Positions 13,201 through 21,418 of a DNA stretch of 64,000 nt are shown here, piece by piece. Origin of the DNA: Dendrolimus kikuchii. Taxonomy: Eukaryota > Arthropoda > Insecta > Lepidoptera > Lasiocampidae. Position numbers and translations under genes: made by a program. The stretch is taken from positions 18,518,387 to 18,582,386 of the forward strand of contig CM034392.1 of the NCBI GenBank assembly GCA_019925095.2. The letters are read 5' to 3'. The notes below the pieces were generated by a model. That model had not been told where the DNA came from. It ran no database searches and saw nothing but the letters and a program-made list of their open reading frames with translations. Numbering within the stretch: the first letter of the stretch is position 1; every line of letters starts with the position of its first letter.

Positions 13201-16200
13201 ACACATTGCATTGCATGAGAATGTGGGTTACATCTTCAACCATATTGCAATTTAAACAAATTGCGGAATCAGATATAAATAAGTTGCATATTGCTATAAT
13301 TTGATGCATGCTTAGTGTGTTATGGATGTACTTTGGAACCTGAGGAGTCTGATATATAATTGCCTTATACCAAAGTCCATTTTCCAAAGGTCTTCTGTCA
13401 AAATTTTCTTTCTATTCAATATAGCACTTTTCTTTACTACACTTTACTTTAGCAAATAGTTCCGTAAAATTAGGTATAATATATATTTCGAAGCCCACAA
13501 GACACGCGCTTTTTGCTAACATATCAGCATTCTCATAGCCAGTAATACCTATCTGCGACGGAATCTACTGCAGCTTCACAATAATATTTTTTTTTAAATT
13601 CAGAAATCTTGAATAGGTAATATTGAATACATACATACATACATACATAACTTCACGCCAGTTCCCTTGCGGGGTAGGCACGAACAACAGAGTGCCATTT
13701 AGGCTTATTCTTACACACCTCACTTGCCTCTTTGACATTCATAACTCTTGTCATGCAAGCTCGTCGTAATATTGAATAGACTATCGATAATCCTCTGAAA
13801 CCAGTAATATTCATTATGCAGTGTATATTCTAAATAAAATAGAGTTTTTATTATCATATTTATAAAAAACATACCTTTTTGTGTATGCTATATATCATAT
13901 AGATATATATACATGGCACTTGTAAGCGTTGTATATATATATATATATGCTTAGTGAAAGTTTTATTTCTTACAGAAAATAAATCCTGTCTCTACCGAAT
14001 ATTCTGCAGCGGGGGAATCGATAAGGCTGATCCAGACAACCCGATTGATAACCAAGAGCATTGCATAATGAAGTTTTTCCGCACAACTATGGCAGATTTT
14101 CTCAATAACGGATATGTGAAAGCTTTGGTTATAGTGGTATTTTTGACTTATCTCGCTGGTGCAGGATACGGCGTGACCAATCTCAAAGAAGGCTTGGAAA
14201 GAAGAAAATTGTCCAAAGTAGACTCTTACTCTGTCGAGTTCTTCGACCGTGAAGATCTCTACTACAGAGAATTTCCATACAGAATACAGGTACATCAATT
14301 TATAAATATTATACCTATGCATGTAATTTTATAAAAATGTTTATAACATTTTAACCCTTTCTTGCATAATAGTTACACGAGATTTATAGGCTTTGCCAGG
14401 GCCCATGCGGAGTAGGTTATTTCCCGCGGCCCTGGTCAGAGGCGAATGGAAGCAACACGGGGAGTTTTAGTGGGTATTTCGGCAGTAGTAATCTACCTAC
14501 ACCAGGGTAGAACCAATCCGGCAAGTCTCCACACGCCTTCATCTTGATCCCCACACGATGAGAAGTCCGTAAGTGGATTTCTCCTCCTCAAAAAAAGGTT
14601 AGGTTATAGGATTGTTAAAATATTTTTTATTAACAATCGCGATAGGTATTAATGGGACATAATAAGTAATTACAAGCTCTATTTTTATTCATATTTGCAA
14701 CACATACACATTTTGTATTTAATAATAAATTTCTTTTTTTATTTTGACTAATACAATCAAGAAAACATTGAAATGAACTTATTGAGATTTTAATTTTTTT
14801 TTATAAAAATATTGATAAAATATATTTTAAATAGGTAACTTGTTGTAAATACTGGTTTGTAATATTTGTTCTTTTATATTTAAATATTTTTCATAGTATC
14901 ATAGCAACCTTTATTACCTGTCTTTACAAAATAACTCTTCAATAAAACGTACATGAAGAAGACCATTTTTTATTTTTAACATAACTAAACTAGGTTTTCA
15001 CACTTATATTTGTTATTAGACGAATGTCATCCCTATTATTTTGCTTCTAAGTAATGTAAATGTGAAGACGAGTTTCTTTATATGTTGTTTGTCTCCTCAC
15101 GGTTTTAGATAGGGACGGATTTTCAAGAAAATTTTAAAGATTAGAAATGAACATAACATTATTCTAAACAAAAAACGATAACTTCTGGAAGATAGGCAAC
15201 CGGGTTTGGAGATCAAAAAAGTTTAGCTTAGTACTAATTTGAATGTATTTGGTGCCAAACTTTATCGTCTTTCCAGATACTTACCTCAGTAATAATAGAA
15301 AATTGCGCAATACCTGAATTTATTTGAAGCAGCATCTGATGCCAATTTAGAGCAACACACAAACTGATATGAAATATACTGACCAAGTTCCAAATATTTA
15401 ACAATAATCTGGTTTTTTCAGGTTGTAATTAGCGGTAATCACAATTACTCAGACCCAAAAGTCCAAGCGGAAGTAGAACTCTTAACCCAAAGACTCGAAA
15501 ATACGTCGTACATATCGAACTCTCTGTACACAGAGTCTTGGCTAAGGACGTTCCTCGACTACGTAAACAGGAACAACGACTATTTGAACGTCACTATTGA
15601 TAATGAAACTGATTTTATCCATAATCTTAAAGAGGTAAGGAAGTCATGCATTTATCTTTCCTTTATTCAATGTATCGGTTCAGCATAGTTTATTTATGCT
15701 TGTAATCACTTGTATGCTGTGTGTACGTAATTTTGTAGTCCTTCATTCTGGTATAAGGTTTCTATCTTACCACAAACCACCATGCCACACAACCCACCCA
15801 TGTCTTTTTTGGGCTACCTTTACTTTTACATCCATCAATCTTCCAACTTTATATTATTTTTGTCACATGACTGTTTTTGATGGCCCTCTCATTACATGCC
15901 CATATTGCCTCAACGTACTTCGTCTGTAGAACTTTCAAATACTCGTATATTCTTAGGTAGGTACTCGATTCTCTCCCTATTTAATCTCAAAAGCTCGCGT
16001 CACCACATATTCATCTCAATTTTAACATTCTAGTAGTATACTACCAATACGTTATCTACATTTTCAAATAAATTTAAAAATTCACAATATTATCAAAATA
16101 TTGTGATAAATTAATTGTAGTTAAGTAACTAAATTTAAACTGTGATAAAACTACACAATAAAATATCACTACATGTGATATAATCACTCTAAACCTGCTC

Positions 16201-17985
16201 TTCGCCGTTATTGGACTATCTACTTTCACTACATGTGAGTTTAAACAATATTTTTTTTAATATTTTTCATGACTTGGTTTTGAGACATGGGCTATTTTCA
16301 ATGAAATATTTTGTATAGGGACAAGAACAGTCTTGTCCCATGTCATTTACAGAAATGTTCAATACACCGACAAGACCCTTTAGTGTTCGTGGACTGATTT
16401 GCATTTGGTCGATTTTATTTTTCTTAATCAAAATTTTCTTTATTTTTCAGTTGTGGTTATTCCCTGCTAATCCATTCTCACTTGATGTCAAGTTCAATGA
16501 TGCAGAAGATGAAATAGTTGCATCAAGATTCCTAATTCAAGCCATAAATATCAGTGGCACCAACCATGAAAAGGAAATGGTAAAAGCGTTAAGAGATGTT
16601 GTCGCTCAATCTCCACTGAACGCTTCGGTGTTCCATCCGTATTTCGTATTTTTCGATCAGGTAAGTTTTTGATATAATATAAAAACTTAAAGCTTACGAA
16701 ATTTTCCTAACTGGAAACCGAAATCGAGATGCCTGGATTCCAGTGATCTAGAGGGGTCAACACAAATACTAAAACACAGAGCAAAGCTAGAGCTTTATAG
16801 CATTTATATCAAGCCTCTCTTAGTATAGATATTTTTATTTTCATATTGACCAAAAAACTTTAATTCCGTATAATGTATTTTCAGTTCGAGCTTGTGAGAC
16901 CGACTTCTATCCAGAATTTATGCTATGGAGCTTTAATGATGATGATTACCTCCTTTATATTCATACCGAACATCTTGTGCTCCCTTTGGGTGGCCTTCAG
17001 TATAATATCCATCGAAATCGGCGTAGTCGGCTACATGGCACTCTGGGACATCAATCTGGACTCCATATCAATGATAAACTTAATTATGTGTATAGGCTTC
17101 TCAGTAGACTTCACTGCTCATATCTGTTACGCATACATGGCGTCAAAAGCGAAATATCCCAGCGAAAGGGTTAGCGAATGTTTATATTCACTAGGACTTC
17201 CTATAGTTCAAGGATCATTTAGTACGATATTAGGTGTAGTTGCCTTACTTCTTGCCGACAGCTACATATTTTCTGTATTCTTCAAAATGGTTTTCATGGT
17301 GATATTTTTTGGTGCGATGCACGGACTTTTCTTGTTGCCAGTATTACTATCATTGTTTGGTCCAGGATCGTGTACTAGTAAGGAAGATGATATAAAGATG
17401 ACAAAACTTGAAAAGTGCTATCCAAATCCTTATACGATACCCCATCCACAGTTGATGTTAAATGATCAGGTATACAACGGCAAAAACTTGAGTCCGAATG
17501 GAATATACAAGATTTATGGTGAAGATAAAGATTTGGGAATTGGTACATCTGGCGAGGACACCAGCGAAAGCAGTTCAAATCAGTCGCAAAGACGTCAAAT
17601 TGATGAAGATAGAAAAAAGTATGACGAAGGATGGAAACGATCTAATTACTGCCAAAGCTCAAGTCAATTTCAACCGTCGGGAGAACTAGACTTGTATAGA
17701 CAAGGTCATGATTTGGATAGAAACTGGCAAAGGCAACGCTACGAAGATAATCGAAAAGCTTTTGATAACTACAGAAGACCACCAGTCGTATCGAGAACAA
17801 GAGAAGATGAATGGGTAACGTCAACGCGCAAAACTAGTGACGTAGGTCCTCGACGTGAAGGAAATTACAGAGTAATGCGAGCGCATTCTCATCACAATAT
17901 CCATCGACCACGAGCACCGAAACGCTCTAATTCTCATCAAAATCTAGAACATTTGGATTACGTGGCCGAAATGAGATTTCCCTGA
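934..17985 (+). CDS. Patched-related (Patched-domain/RND family) membrane protein, 10 exons
   Basis: Ten exons join without a frame break into 1064 residues: 934-1210, 1834-2051, 6420-6598, 9175-9518, 10553-10753, 11101-11238, 13976-14289, 15422-15634, 16451-16660 and 16885-17985. All introns are GT-AG. The protein has the RND/Patched layout: TM1 at about 29-45, a large luminal loop to about 265, a sterol-sensing-like TM2-6 block (about 269-450) with GIGIDDTF at 340-347, TM7 at about 495-518, a second loop, then TM8-12 in the last exon with GFSVDFTAH. A hydrophilic tail of about 200 residues rich in Ser, Arg and Tyr follows. The two acidic motifs in TM4 and TM10 match the proton-relay positions of RND transporters. 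The family includes Drosophila Patched-related (Ptr) and PTCHD proteins, proposed to move or sense sterols/lipids and touch Hedgehog signalling; the substrate here is unknown. Exon assignment is firm; orthology to a named member is not. Confidence 0.9.
1211..1833. other. Intron 1 with a dispersed repeat
   Basis: About 1225-1630 resembles a dispersed Lepidoptera-type repeat: AAGAGGCAAAATTTG, then an 'ACTGATCCGATTTTGAAAA' block, then two ACGCC(C/T)AG(T/C)GAAGTGGG motifs at about 1391 and 1597. No gene is seen. Confidence 0.45.
1834..2051 (+). CDS. Patched-related gene, coding exon 2
   Basis: Encodes residues 93-165 of the first luminal loop, starting GRFGRVIIVAKD, with acceptor TTTCAG|GAAGG and donor GAG|GTAAGT. 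The phase-1 entry joins exactly to exon 1, and the phase-0 exit joins to exon 3. Confidence 0.9.
2052..6419. other. Intron 2, 4.4 kb, no gene seen
   Basis: Long AT-rich intron. ORFs here (for example 2691-3050 minus and 5212-5478 plus) have no recognisable domain and low-complexity composition. The only structured feature found is the foldback element at 4319-4443. Confidence 0.6.
4319..4443. repeat. Foldback (MITE-like) element
   Basis: Arms at 4319-4374 and 4390-4443 are imperfect inverted copies of about 55 bp, sharing CATAGACA.TTAA and AAAATAATCGCT, with a loop of only about 15 bp. The whole unit is essentially one hairpin. It is probably a small foldback transposon remnant. Confidence 0.6.
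6420..6598 (+). CDS. Patched-related gene, coding exon 3
   Basis: Encodes residues 166-225 of the luminal loop (VERGELNLTFPIMFNP...). The donor is AAAG|GTTGG at 6598/6599. A second GT four bases on (6603) would break the phase-2 join to exon 4, so 6598 is preferred. Confidence 0.88.
7090..7330 (+). mobile_element. Degenerate tRNA-derived SINE
   Basis: Shares ordered blocks with the SINEs at 20858-21090, 27535-27805 and 38705-39005, namely a 'CAAGGAAAACATTGTGAT' block and a 'GCCTTGGACAAATGTAGCGTGG' type 3' block. The promoter end is badly decayed. Confidence 0.5.
8862..9105 (+). mobile_element. RTE-type LINE, C-terminal RT ORF fragment (frame-broken)
   Basis: Reading frames at 8970-9105 give DFVKNNIRTNGLTTSDVKN followed by RAKWRRKSKK. 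Just upstream another frame resembles the 'LAMPPPP' segment seen in the minus-strand fragment at 19811-20262. Both belong to the C-terminal tail of an RTE/BovB-like reverse transcriptase ORF. Frameshifts and stops make it inactive. It ends about 70 bp before exon 4 of the patched-related gene. Confidence 0.65.
9175..9518 (+). CDS. Patched-related gene, coding exon 4 (start of sterol-sensing-like block)
   Basis: Encodes residues 225-340. The loop ends at LDHELEKNTRTV, then come TM2 (about 269-290) and TM3 (about 303-325), then INLAAPFLMIG leading into TM4. Acceptor TTTTCAG|AGG is phase 2; donor ATAG|GTAAGT is phase 1. Confidence 0.92.
10253..10346 (+). mobile_element. Helitron-like 3' end (non-autonomous)
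   Basis: The 3' end reads GCGAAGCCGCGGGCAAAAGCTAG followed by T when split around the hairpin CGCGAGCGAAGCCGCG. A short GC hairpin followed by CTAG|T fits a Helitron terminus. The 5' end is not defined, and the assignment is by terminal pattern only. Confidence 0.4.
10553..10753 (+). CDS. Patched-related gene, coding exon 5 (TM4 acidic motif)
   Basis: Encodes residues 340-407 and begins GIGIDDTFVMLAAWRR, the diagnostic TM4 motif of Patched/RND proteins with acidic pair D344-D345. TM5 and part of TM6 follow (ITITSVTDMLSFFIG). Joined at phase 1 on both sides. Confidence 0.94.
11101..11238 (+). CDS. Patched-related gene, coding exon 6 (TM6)
   Basis: Encodes residues 407-453: GLAVCFTFVWHLTFFAGCVA completes TM6, followed by a basic cytoplasmic stretch (YREKQNRHTI). 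Acceptor AACAG|GTTTGG, donor AAAG|GTATTA, phase 1 at both ends. Confidence 0.9.
11566..11605 (-). ncRNA. Degenerate hammerhead-ribozyme-like motif of the Penelope-like element
   Basis: The minus strand reads GTGATCACGGCCACT, then GAAAAGTGG, then TCGAAACGTC. A stem II (CCACT/AGTGG) closed by GAAA sits before GAAACGTC, the 3' core and cleavage triplet of minimal hammerheads known from Penelope-like elements. The expected 5' core CTGANGA appears as GTGATCA, with both invariant C3 and G8 changed. Self-cleavage is therefore doubtful; this is a family-based resemblance. Confidence 0.4.
11985..12145. repeat. Dispersed repeat shared with 51028-51185
   Basis: About 160 bp closely matches 51028-51185, beginning GATATACCAAAAAGCCG and including TATATAAACAGA and a CGCGATCTGCACT block. 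Here it lies just downstream of the Penelope-like ORF stop, so it is probably that element's untranslated region. Confidence 0.6.
12148..12624 (-). CDS. GIY-YIG endonuclease domain of a Penelope-like element (partial)
   Basis: 158-residue ORF whose centre reads VYKLDCECGLSYIGQTKRS, i.e. the GVY...YIG signature with the CxC pair typical of Penelope-like endonucleases, followed by EHIADVKH. About 50 residues before the motif match the linker seen in these elements (KKITQFLRPVKCNIPLQDAG). The domain nicks DNA for target-primed reverse transcription. The ORF is cut from its RT by a frameshift, so it is a remnant, not a host gene. Confidence 0.75.
   Translation of the reverse strand: MPCYPTLHQGGHRQNWSRPQANKTYFKPHKKITQFLRPVKCNIPLQDAGVYKLDCECGLSYIGQTKRSIKTLVTEHIADVKHTRSTKSAISEHTLDKPNHYIRFDNPQILAKDKRFIPRMMREAIEIKKHPDFNREDGWQVPPVWDPIIKTINHLAHY
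13014..13575 (-). pseudogene. LINE RNase H / C-terminal domain remnant
   Basis: On the minus strand, frames give IPSQIGITGYENADMLAK (the conserved C-terminal part of a LINE RNase H, where a TAG replaces the expected Trp) and then WYKAIIYQTPQVPKYIHNTL. A cysteine/histidine-containing end follows (CLNCNMVEDVTHILMQCN). This order fits I/Jockey/R1-group LINEs. Several stops show it is dead. It abuts the RTE 3' end to its right. Confidence 0.7.
13626..13772 (-). mobile_element. RTE-type LINE 3' end with (TACA)n tail
   Basis: Nearly identical to 52587-52710, the 3' end of the longer RTE copy, and shared in inverted orientation with 63697-63745. It starts with five TACA-type repeats and then CATAACTTCACGCCAGTTCC. 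A short tandem repeat tail is typical of RTE elements. Confidence 0.75.
13976..14289 (+). CDS. Patched-related gene, coding exon 7 (TM7)
   Basis: Encodes residues 453-557: a cysteine-containing cytoplasmic linker, then FLNNGYVKALVIVVFLTYLA (start of TM7) and the start of the second luminal loop (NLKEGLERRKLSKVDSYS). A (TA)n stretch lies about 35 bp upstream of the acceptor. This is the first exon represented in the downstream duplicate. Confidence 0.93.
14385..14590. repeat. Repeat insertion in intron 7, shared with the duplicate
   Basis: A GC-rich block (GCCAGGGCCCATGCGG ... CACACGATGAGAAGTCCGTAAG) unlike its AT-rich surroundings. It recurs at 19225-19430 in the pseudogene at the equivalent intron position. 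It looks like a SINE or LINE 3' end, but no family can be named. Confidence 0.5.
14591..15421. other. Rest of intron 7
   Basis: AT-rich, no gene or element recognised. Its final part (from about 15243) is retained in the duplicate at 19430-19597, whereas about 670 bp before it are missing there. Confidence 0.6.
15422..15634 (+). CDS. Patched-related gene, coding exon 8
   Basis: Encodes residues 558-628 of the second luminal loop (VVISGNHNYSDPK ... NNDYLNVTIDNETDF). Several N-x-S/T sequons (NYS, NTS, NVT, NET) suit a luminal glycosylated domain. Phase 0 on both sides; donor GAG|GTAAGG. Confidence 0.92.
15635..16450. other. Intron 8, no gene seen
   Basis: AT-rich. Its segments can be matched to 19756-19810, 20262-20525 and about 20775-20850 in the duplicated copy. 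No element is recognised within the parental intron itself. Confidence 0.6.
16451..16660 (+). CDS. Patched-related gene, coding exon 9
   Basis: Encodes residues 629-698, LWLFPANPFSLDVKFND through FFDQ, with acceptor TTTTTCAG and donor GATCAG|GTAAGT, phase 0. It is the end of the second luminal loop. The copy at 21098 has lost both splice signals. Confidence 0.92.
16885..17985 (+). CDS. Patched-related gene, last coding exon (TM8-12 and tail)
   Basis: Encodes residues 699-1064 and the TGA at 17983-17985. TM8-TM12 run from LCYGALMMMITSFIFI to FFGAMHGLFLLPVLLSLFG, with the second RND acidic motif CIGFSVDFTAHICYAYMA. From about residue 865 a hydrophilic tail begins (SGEDTSESSSNQSQRRQ, then Arg/Tyr-rich, ending EHLDYVAEMRFP). 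This tail occurs three times in the window because of the duplications downstream. Confidence 0.95.
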   Translation, partial: FELVRPTSIQNLCYGALMMMITSFIFIPNILCSLWVAFSIISIEIGVVGYMALWDINLDSISMINLIMCIGFSVDFTAHICYAYMASKAKYPSERVSECLYSLGLPIVQGSFSTILGVVALLLADSYIFSVFFKMVFMVIFFGAMHGLFLLPVLLSLFGPGSCTSKEDDIKMTKLEKCYPNPYTIPHPQLMLNDQVYNGKNLSPNGIYKIYGEDKDLGIGTSGEDTSESSSNQSQRRQIDEDRKKYDEGWKRSNYCQSSSQFQPSGELDLYRQGHDLDRNWQRQRYEDNRKAFDNYRRPPVVSRTREDEWVTSTRKTSDVGPRREGNYRVMRAHSHHNIHRPRAPKRSNSHQNLEHLDYVAEMRFP

Positions 17986-18432
17986 CAGTAACCCTTTGAC
18001 CTCTCTATTTATAAATTAATTTAAATATGCTCAATGTACACCAAAGTATTACGCCTACCTTATATACAAAGTTGAAATATTTTTTTGAATTGGAAGGAAG
18101 ATATTTATTACAAATTATTACAAAAGTGGAAAATATTTAAAACCCACACCTGCATGACAATATCGTTGTATCGATATTTGTTGGTGTTATTGGTTGCCCT
18201 AGGACAATGATATACTTTACACGAAACTTTATGACCACTCTTTTAGATCTAAAGGCCTATGTAATGGACGGTTTGTTATACGAACTCAGTTATTGCACAA
18301 TACCCTGCTGCTAATCTAAATGACTTCGACGCAGACTTCCCACAAAGTAACGAAAATATTAATGTAATTAGTAAGTCTAACATCAATTCTTGGTGTAGGA
18401 TGTTACTCGAGCAAGTAAATGCTGCATATAGG
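17986..18432 (+). other. 3' untranslated / flanking region of the patched-related gene
   Basis: No coding signal. It is repeated at 18785-18917 (first part) and at 22500-22918 (whole), which fixes it as part of the duplicated unit. No clear AATAAA was identified. Confidence 0.5.
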
Positions 18433-18917
18433 ATAGAAAATAATATAACGAAGGGCGGAAACGATCTAACTACTGCCAAAGCTCAAGTCAATTTTAACCG
18501 TCGGGAGAATTAGACCTGTATGGAGAAGATCATGATTTGGATAGAAACTGACAAAAACAACGCTACGAAGATAATGGAAGAACTTTTGATACCGATAGAC
18601 CACCAGTAGTGTCGACGACAAAAGACGATTATTGGGTAACGTCAACGCACAACACTAGTGACGTAGGTCCTCGAGACGCAAAGAAAAATACAGAGTAATG
18701 CGAGTGCATTTTCACCACAACATCCATCGACCACAAGCACCGAAACGCTCTAATTCTCATCAAAATCTAGAACATTTAGATTACGTGGCCGAAATGAGAT
18801 TTCTCTGGTAACCCTTTGACCTCTCTATTTGTAAATTATTCTAAATATACTCAATATGGACCAAAGTATTACGCCTACCTTTTATACAGAGTTGAAATAT
18901 TGTTTGAATTGGAAGAA
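18433..18917 (+). pseudogene. Partial copy A: end of last exon and 3' flank of the patched-related gene
   Basis: Matches 17612-18105: the C-terminal tail coding region starting at ACGAAGG.TGGAAACGATC, the end codons, then the start of the 3' flank. It contains in-frame stops (for example a TAG after GGGAGAAT) and single-base indels, so no protein is made. It begins within a shared GATAGAAAA word, so the breakpoint has microhomology, and it runs directly into copy B. Confidence 0.85.
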
Positions 18918-19131
18918 AGATTTTACAGAACTATAGCAGATTTTCTCAATAATGGATATGTAAAACCTTTGGTTATGGTTGTATTTTTGATTTATCTCGC
19001 TGGTGCAGGATACGCCGTGACTAATCTCAAAGGCTTGGAAAGAAGAAAATTGTCCTAAGTAGACTCCTACTCTGTCGAGTCCTTCGACCGTGAAGATTCC
19101 TACTACAGAGAATTTCCATACTGAATACAGG
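18918..19131 (+). pseudogene. Copy of exon 7 (patched-related pseudogene)
   Basis: Matches parental 14080-14289 and still reads ADFLNNGYVKPLVMVVFLIY. A codon is lost (NLKEGLE to NLKGLE), AAA has become TAA after RRKLS, and an AGA has become TGA near the end. The donor CAG|GTACAT is kept. Confidence 0.88.
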
Positions 19132-19224
19132 TACATGAATATATAAATATTACACCTATGCATGTAATTTTATAAAAATGTTTATAACATTTTAACCCTT
19201 TCTTGCATAATAGTTATACGAGGT

Positions 19225-19430
19225 TTATAGCCTTCGCCAGGGCCCATGCGCAGTAGGCCATTTCCCGCGGCCCTGGCCATAGGCGAATGGAAGGAACACG
19301 GGGAGTTTTAGTGGGTATCCCCGCAGTAGTAAGTTACTTACACCAAGGTAGTAAAACCAGACCGACGTGTCTACACACGGCCTCATCGTGATCCCCATAC
19401 GGTGAGAAGTCCGTAAGTGTATTTGGTGCC
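19225..19430. repeat. Copy of the intron 7 repeat in the pseudogene
   Basis: Matches 14385-14580 at the same distance from the exon 7 copy, so this insertion predates the duplication. Confidence 0.6.
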
Positions 19431-19597
19431 AAACTTTATAATTTTTCCAGATACTTACCTCAGTAATTATAGAAGGTTGCGTAATACCTGATTTTATTTG
19501 AAGTAGCACCTGATGCCAACTTAGAGCAACATACTAACTGATATGAAATATAATGATCTAGTACCGAATTTTTAACAGTAATCTGGTGGTTTTTTAG

Positions 19598-19755
19598 GTG
19601 GTAATAAGCGGTAATCACAATTACTCAGATCCAAAAAAGTCTTAACCCACACACAGTCCTGGCTAAGAACGTTCCTCGACTACGTAAACAGGACCAACGA
19701 CTATTTGAACGTCACTATTGACAATGAAGCTGATTTCAATAATAATCTTAAAGAG
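19598..19755 (+). pseudogene. Copy of exon 8 (patched-related pseudogene)
   Basis: Starts GTGGTAATAAGCGGTAATC after a retained AG and ends AAAGAG|GTAAGG, but about 55 bases are deleted after CCAAAA. This shifts the frame and meets a TAA at once. Confidence 0.88.
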
Positions 19756-19810
19756 GTAAGGACGTCATGCATTTGTCTTTTCTTTATACAATGTGTCGGG
19801 TCAGCATAGT

Positions 19811-20262
19811 TTATCTGTGCTCGTGTGCTCATCATCATCGGAGCATTAAATCCCAGTTCCGATTGGAGCGTTCACTCCGACGCCGAGGGTCCGCTTTCCT
19901 ACTTTTTCTACTTCACTTCGTGCGGTCTTCAGCATCCCGTTTTGAAATAATTGGTATGTATATCATCCTTCACAACATGAAGTCGGCATTTCTTGGGCCT
20001 TCCCCTTTGACCGGTAGCTGGCGGAGGCGGCATGGCTAGACATTTGTTCGCCACAGAATTAGCCGTTTTCCGTAAAACGTGGCCGTACCAGCGTAAGCGA
20101 CTCTCCTGCAGTTTGTCTGCTATGTCACGGATATAAATACTGCCACGGATGCGGGAGTTCCTGACGCGGTCTTTTCGCGTAACTACATACACCCATCGCA
20201 ACATATTCATCTCCGTGACACGCAGTTCTTGCTTGTACTGTGTATGCGTAATTCTGTTTTGT
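19811..20262 (-). mobile_element. RTE-type LINE fragment inserted in the pseudogene
   Basis: A 117-residue minus-strand ORF (19929-20282) carries YKQELRVTEMNMLRWVYVVT, then SRLRWYGHVLRKTANSVANK and LAMPPPPATGQRGRPKKCRL, the C-terminal tail of an RTE-like reverse transcriptase. Homology to parental intron 8 stops at about 19810 and resumes at about 20262, so the piece inserted after the duplication. It is 5' truncated. Confidence 0.78.
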
Positions 20263-20524
20263 TGTTTTGTGTCACACCACAAGCATTATGCCACACAAGC
20301 CATATCTTTTTTGAGCTACCTTTACTCTAATGTCCATCAATCTTCCAGTTTTACATTATTTTTGTCACATGGTGGTTTTCGACCTTCCTCTCGTTATATG
20401 CCCGCCCATAATGGCTCTGTTCTTCTGGGTGCAACTTTCAGATATATTTCGTATGCTCACGATGTATCACCTCATATCAATTATAAATGATGTATAAACT
20501 CATATCAATTCTAACATTTTCGTC

Positions 20525-20775
20525 TAGTCATTGTTATTCTATTAGTTAAGGAATATAATATTAACAATTTGGAATTTTCAAGCAATTTAAATAATATTTT
20601 AAGACTGAATCAGTTAAAACTTTAAACTTGTTAATTTTTTTATCCGTTTTCATTTAATGTAGTTCAAGTTTTTTAATAATAAAACGTCAAGAAGAACGTC
20701 TGTGGCGTCATCTAATCCCGTGGGAGTTAGAAGCTTATCAAAACTAAAATTTTACTAGAGGACTGCTATTCCTAG
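20525..20775. other. Unidentified insert in the pseudogene intron
   Basis: About 250 bp with no match to parental intron 8, flanked by CTAG on both sides (GTCTAG before, CTAGTAG after). No ORF or terminal repeat was recognised. Confidence 0.4.
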
Positions 20776-20857
20776 TAGTATCCTACCAACACGTTGTTTA
20801 CATTTTCAAATAAATTTAAAAATTCATTACCATATTAAGATATTGTAAGTCATGGTA

Positions 20858-21090
20858 AAGTAATGGCTAGCGCACGCATCCCTAACTGAAAGGGCGCGGA
20901 TTCGAATCTTGGCCGGAACGCATCCAACACTTCGGCAGTTTTCTGATCTAATATGCATAATGTTACAATTACCACGTGCTAACAACGGTGAAGGAAAACA
21001 TTGTCATGATACATGCACATTGAGATAACCGATGTGCCCAACATACCAACCTGCCTTGGACAAGTGTGGCGGGTTCAAATTTTTCTTTAC
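20858..21090 (+). mobile_element. tRNA-derived SINE
   Basis: Starts with an A-box-like TGGCTAGCGCACG and a clear B box (GGATTCGAATC near 20899), the internal pol III promoter of tRNA-derived SINEs. It ends in the same CCTTGGACAAGTGTGGCGGG block as the other copies. It replaces most of the intron before the exon 9 copy. Confidence 0.75.
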
Positions 21091-21097
21091 TTTTCGG

Positions 21098-21266
21098 TTG
21101 TGGTTGTTCCCTGCTAATCCATTCTCACTCGACGTCAAATTCAATGATGCAGAAGATGAAATAGTTGCATCAAGATTCCTGATCCAAGCCATAAATATCG
21201 GTGGCACCAACCGCGAAAAGGAAATGGTAAAAGCGTTAAGAGATGTTGTCGCTATATCTCCTCCAC
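21098..21266 (+). pseudogene. Copy of exon 9 (patched-related pseudogene)
   Basis: Encodes LFPANPFSLDVKFNDAED and onward in frame, but the acceptor TTTTCAG is now TTTTCGG. The 3' end and donor are deleted: the sequence jumps from GTCGCT to the intron block ending GGGGTCAACA. Confidence 0.88.
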
Positions 21267-21418
21267 TGCATTCCAATGATCTCAAGGGGTCAACAAAAAC
21301 ACTAAAACACAGAGCAAAGCTAGAGCTACTTATAGCATTTATATCAGACCTGTCTTAGTATAGATATTTTTATTTTCGTATTGAACAAAGTTTTTAATTC
21401 CGCATAATGTATTTTCAG

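Noticed and set aside
18816..19058. ORF ending NLKGLERRKLS as a separate small gene
   Set aside because: It is the duplicate of exon 7 fused to 3' flank sequence; the reading is explained by the pseudogene.
20895..20912. B-box sequence as evidence for tRNA genes (also 27737 and 58731)
   Set aside because: No cloverleaf or anticodon arm can be drawn; bodies continue as repeats, so SINEs fit better.
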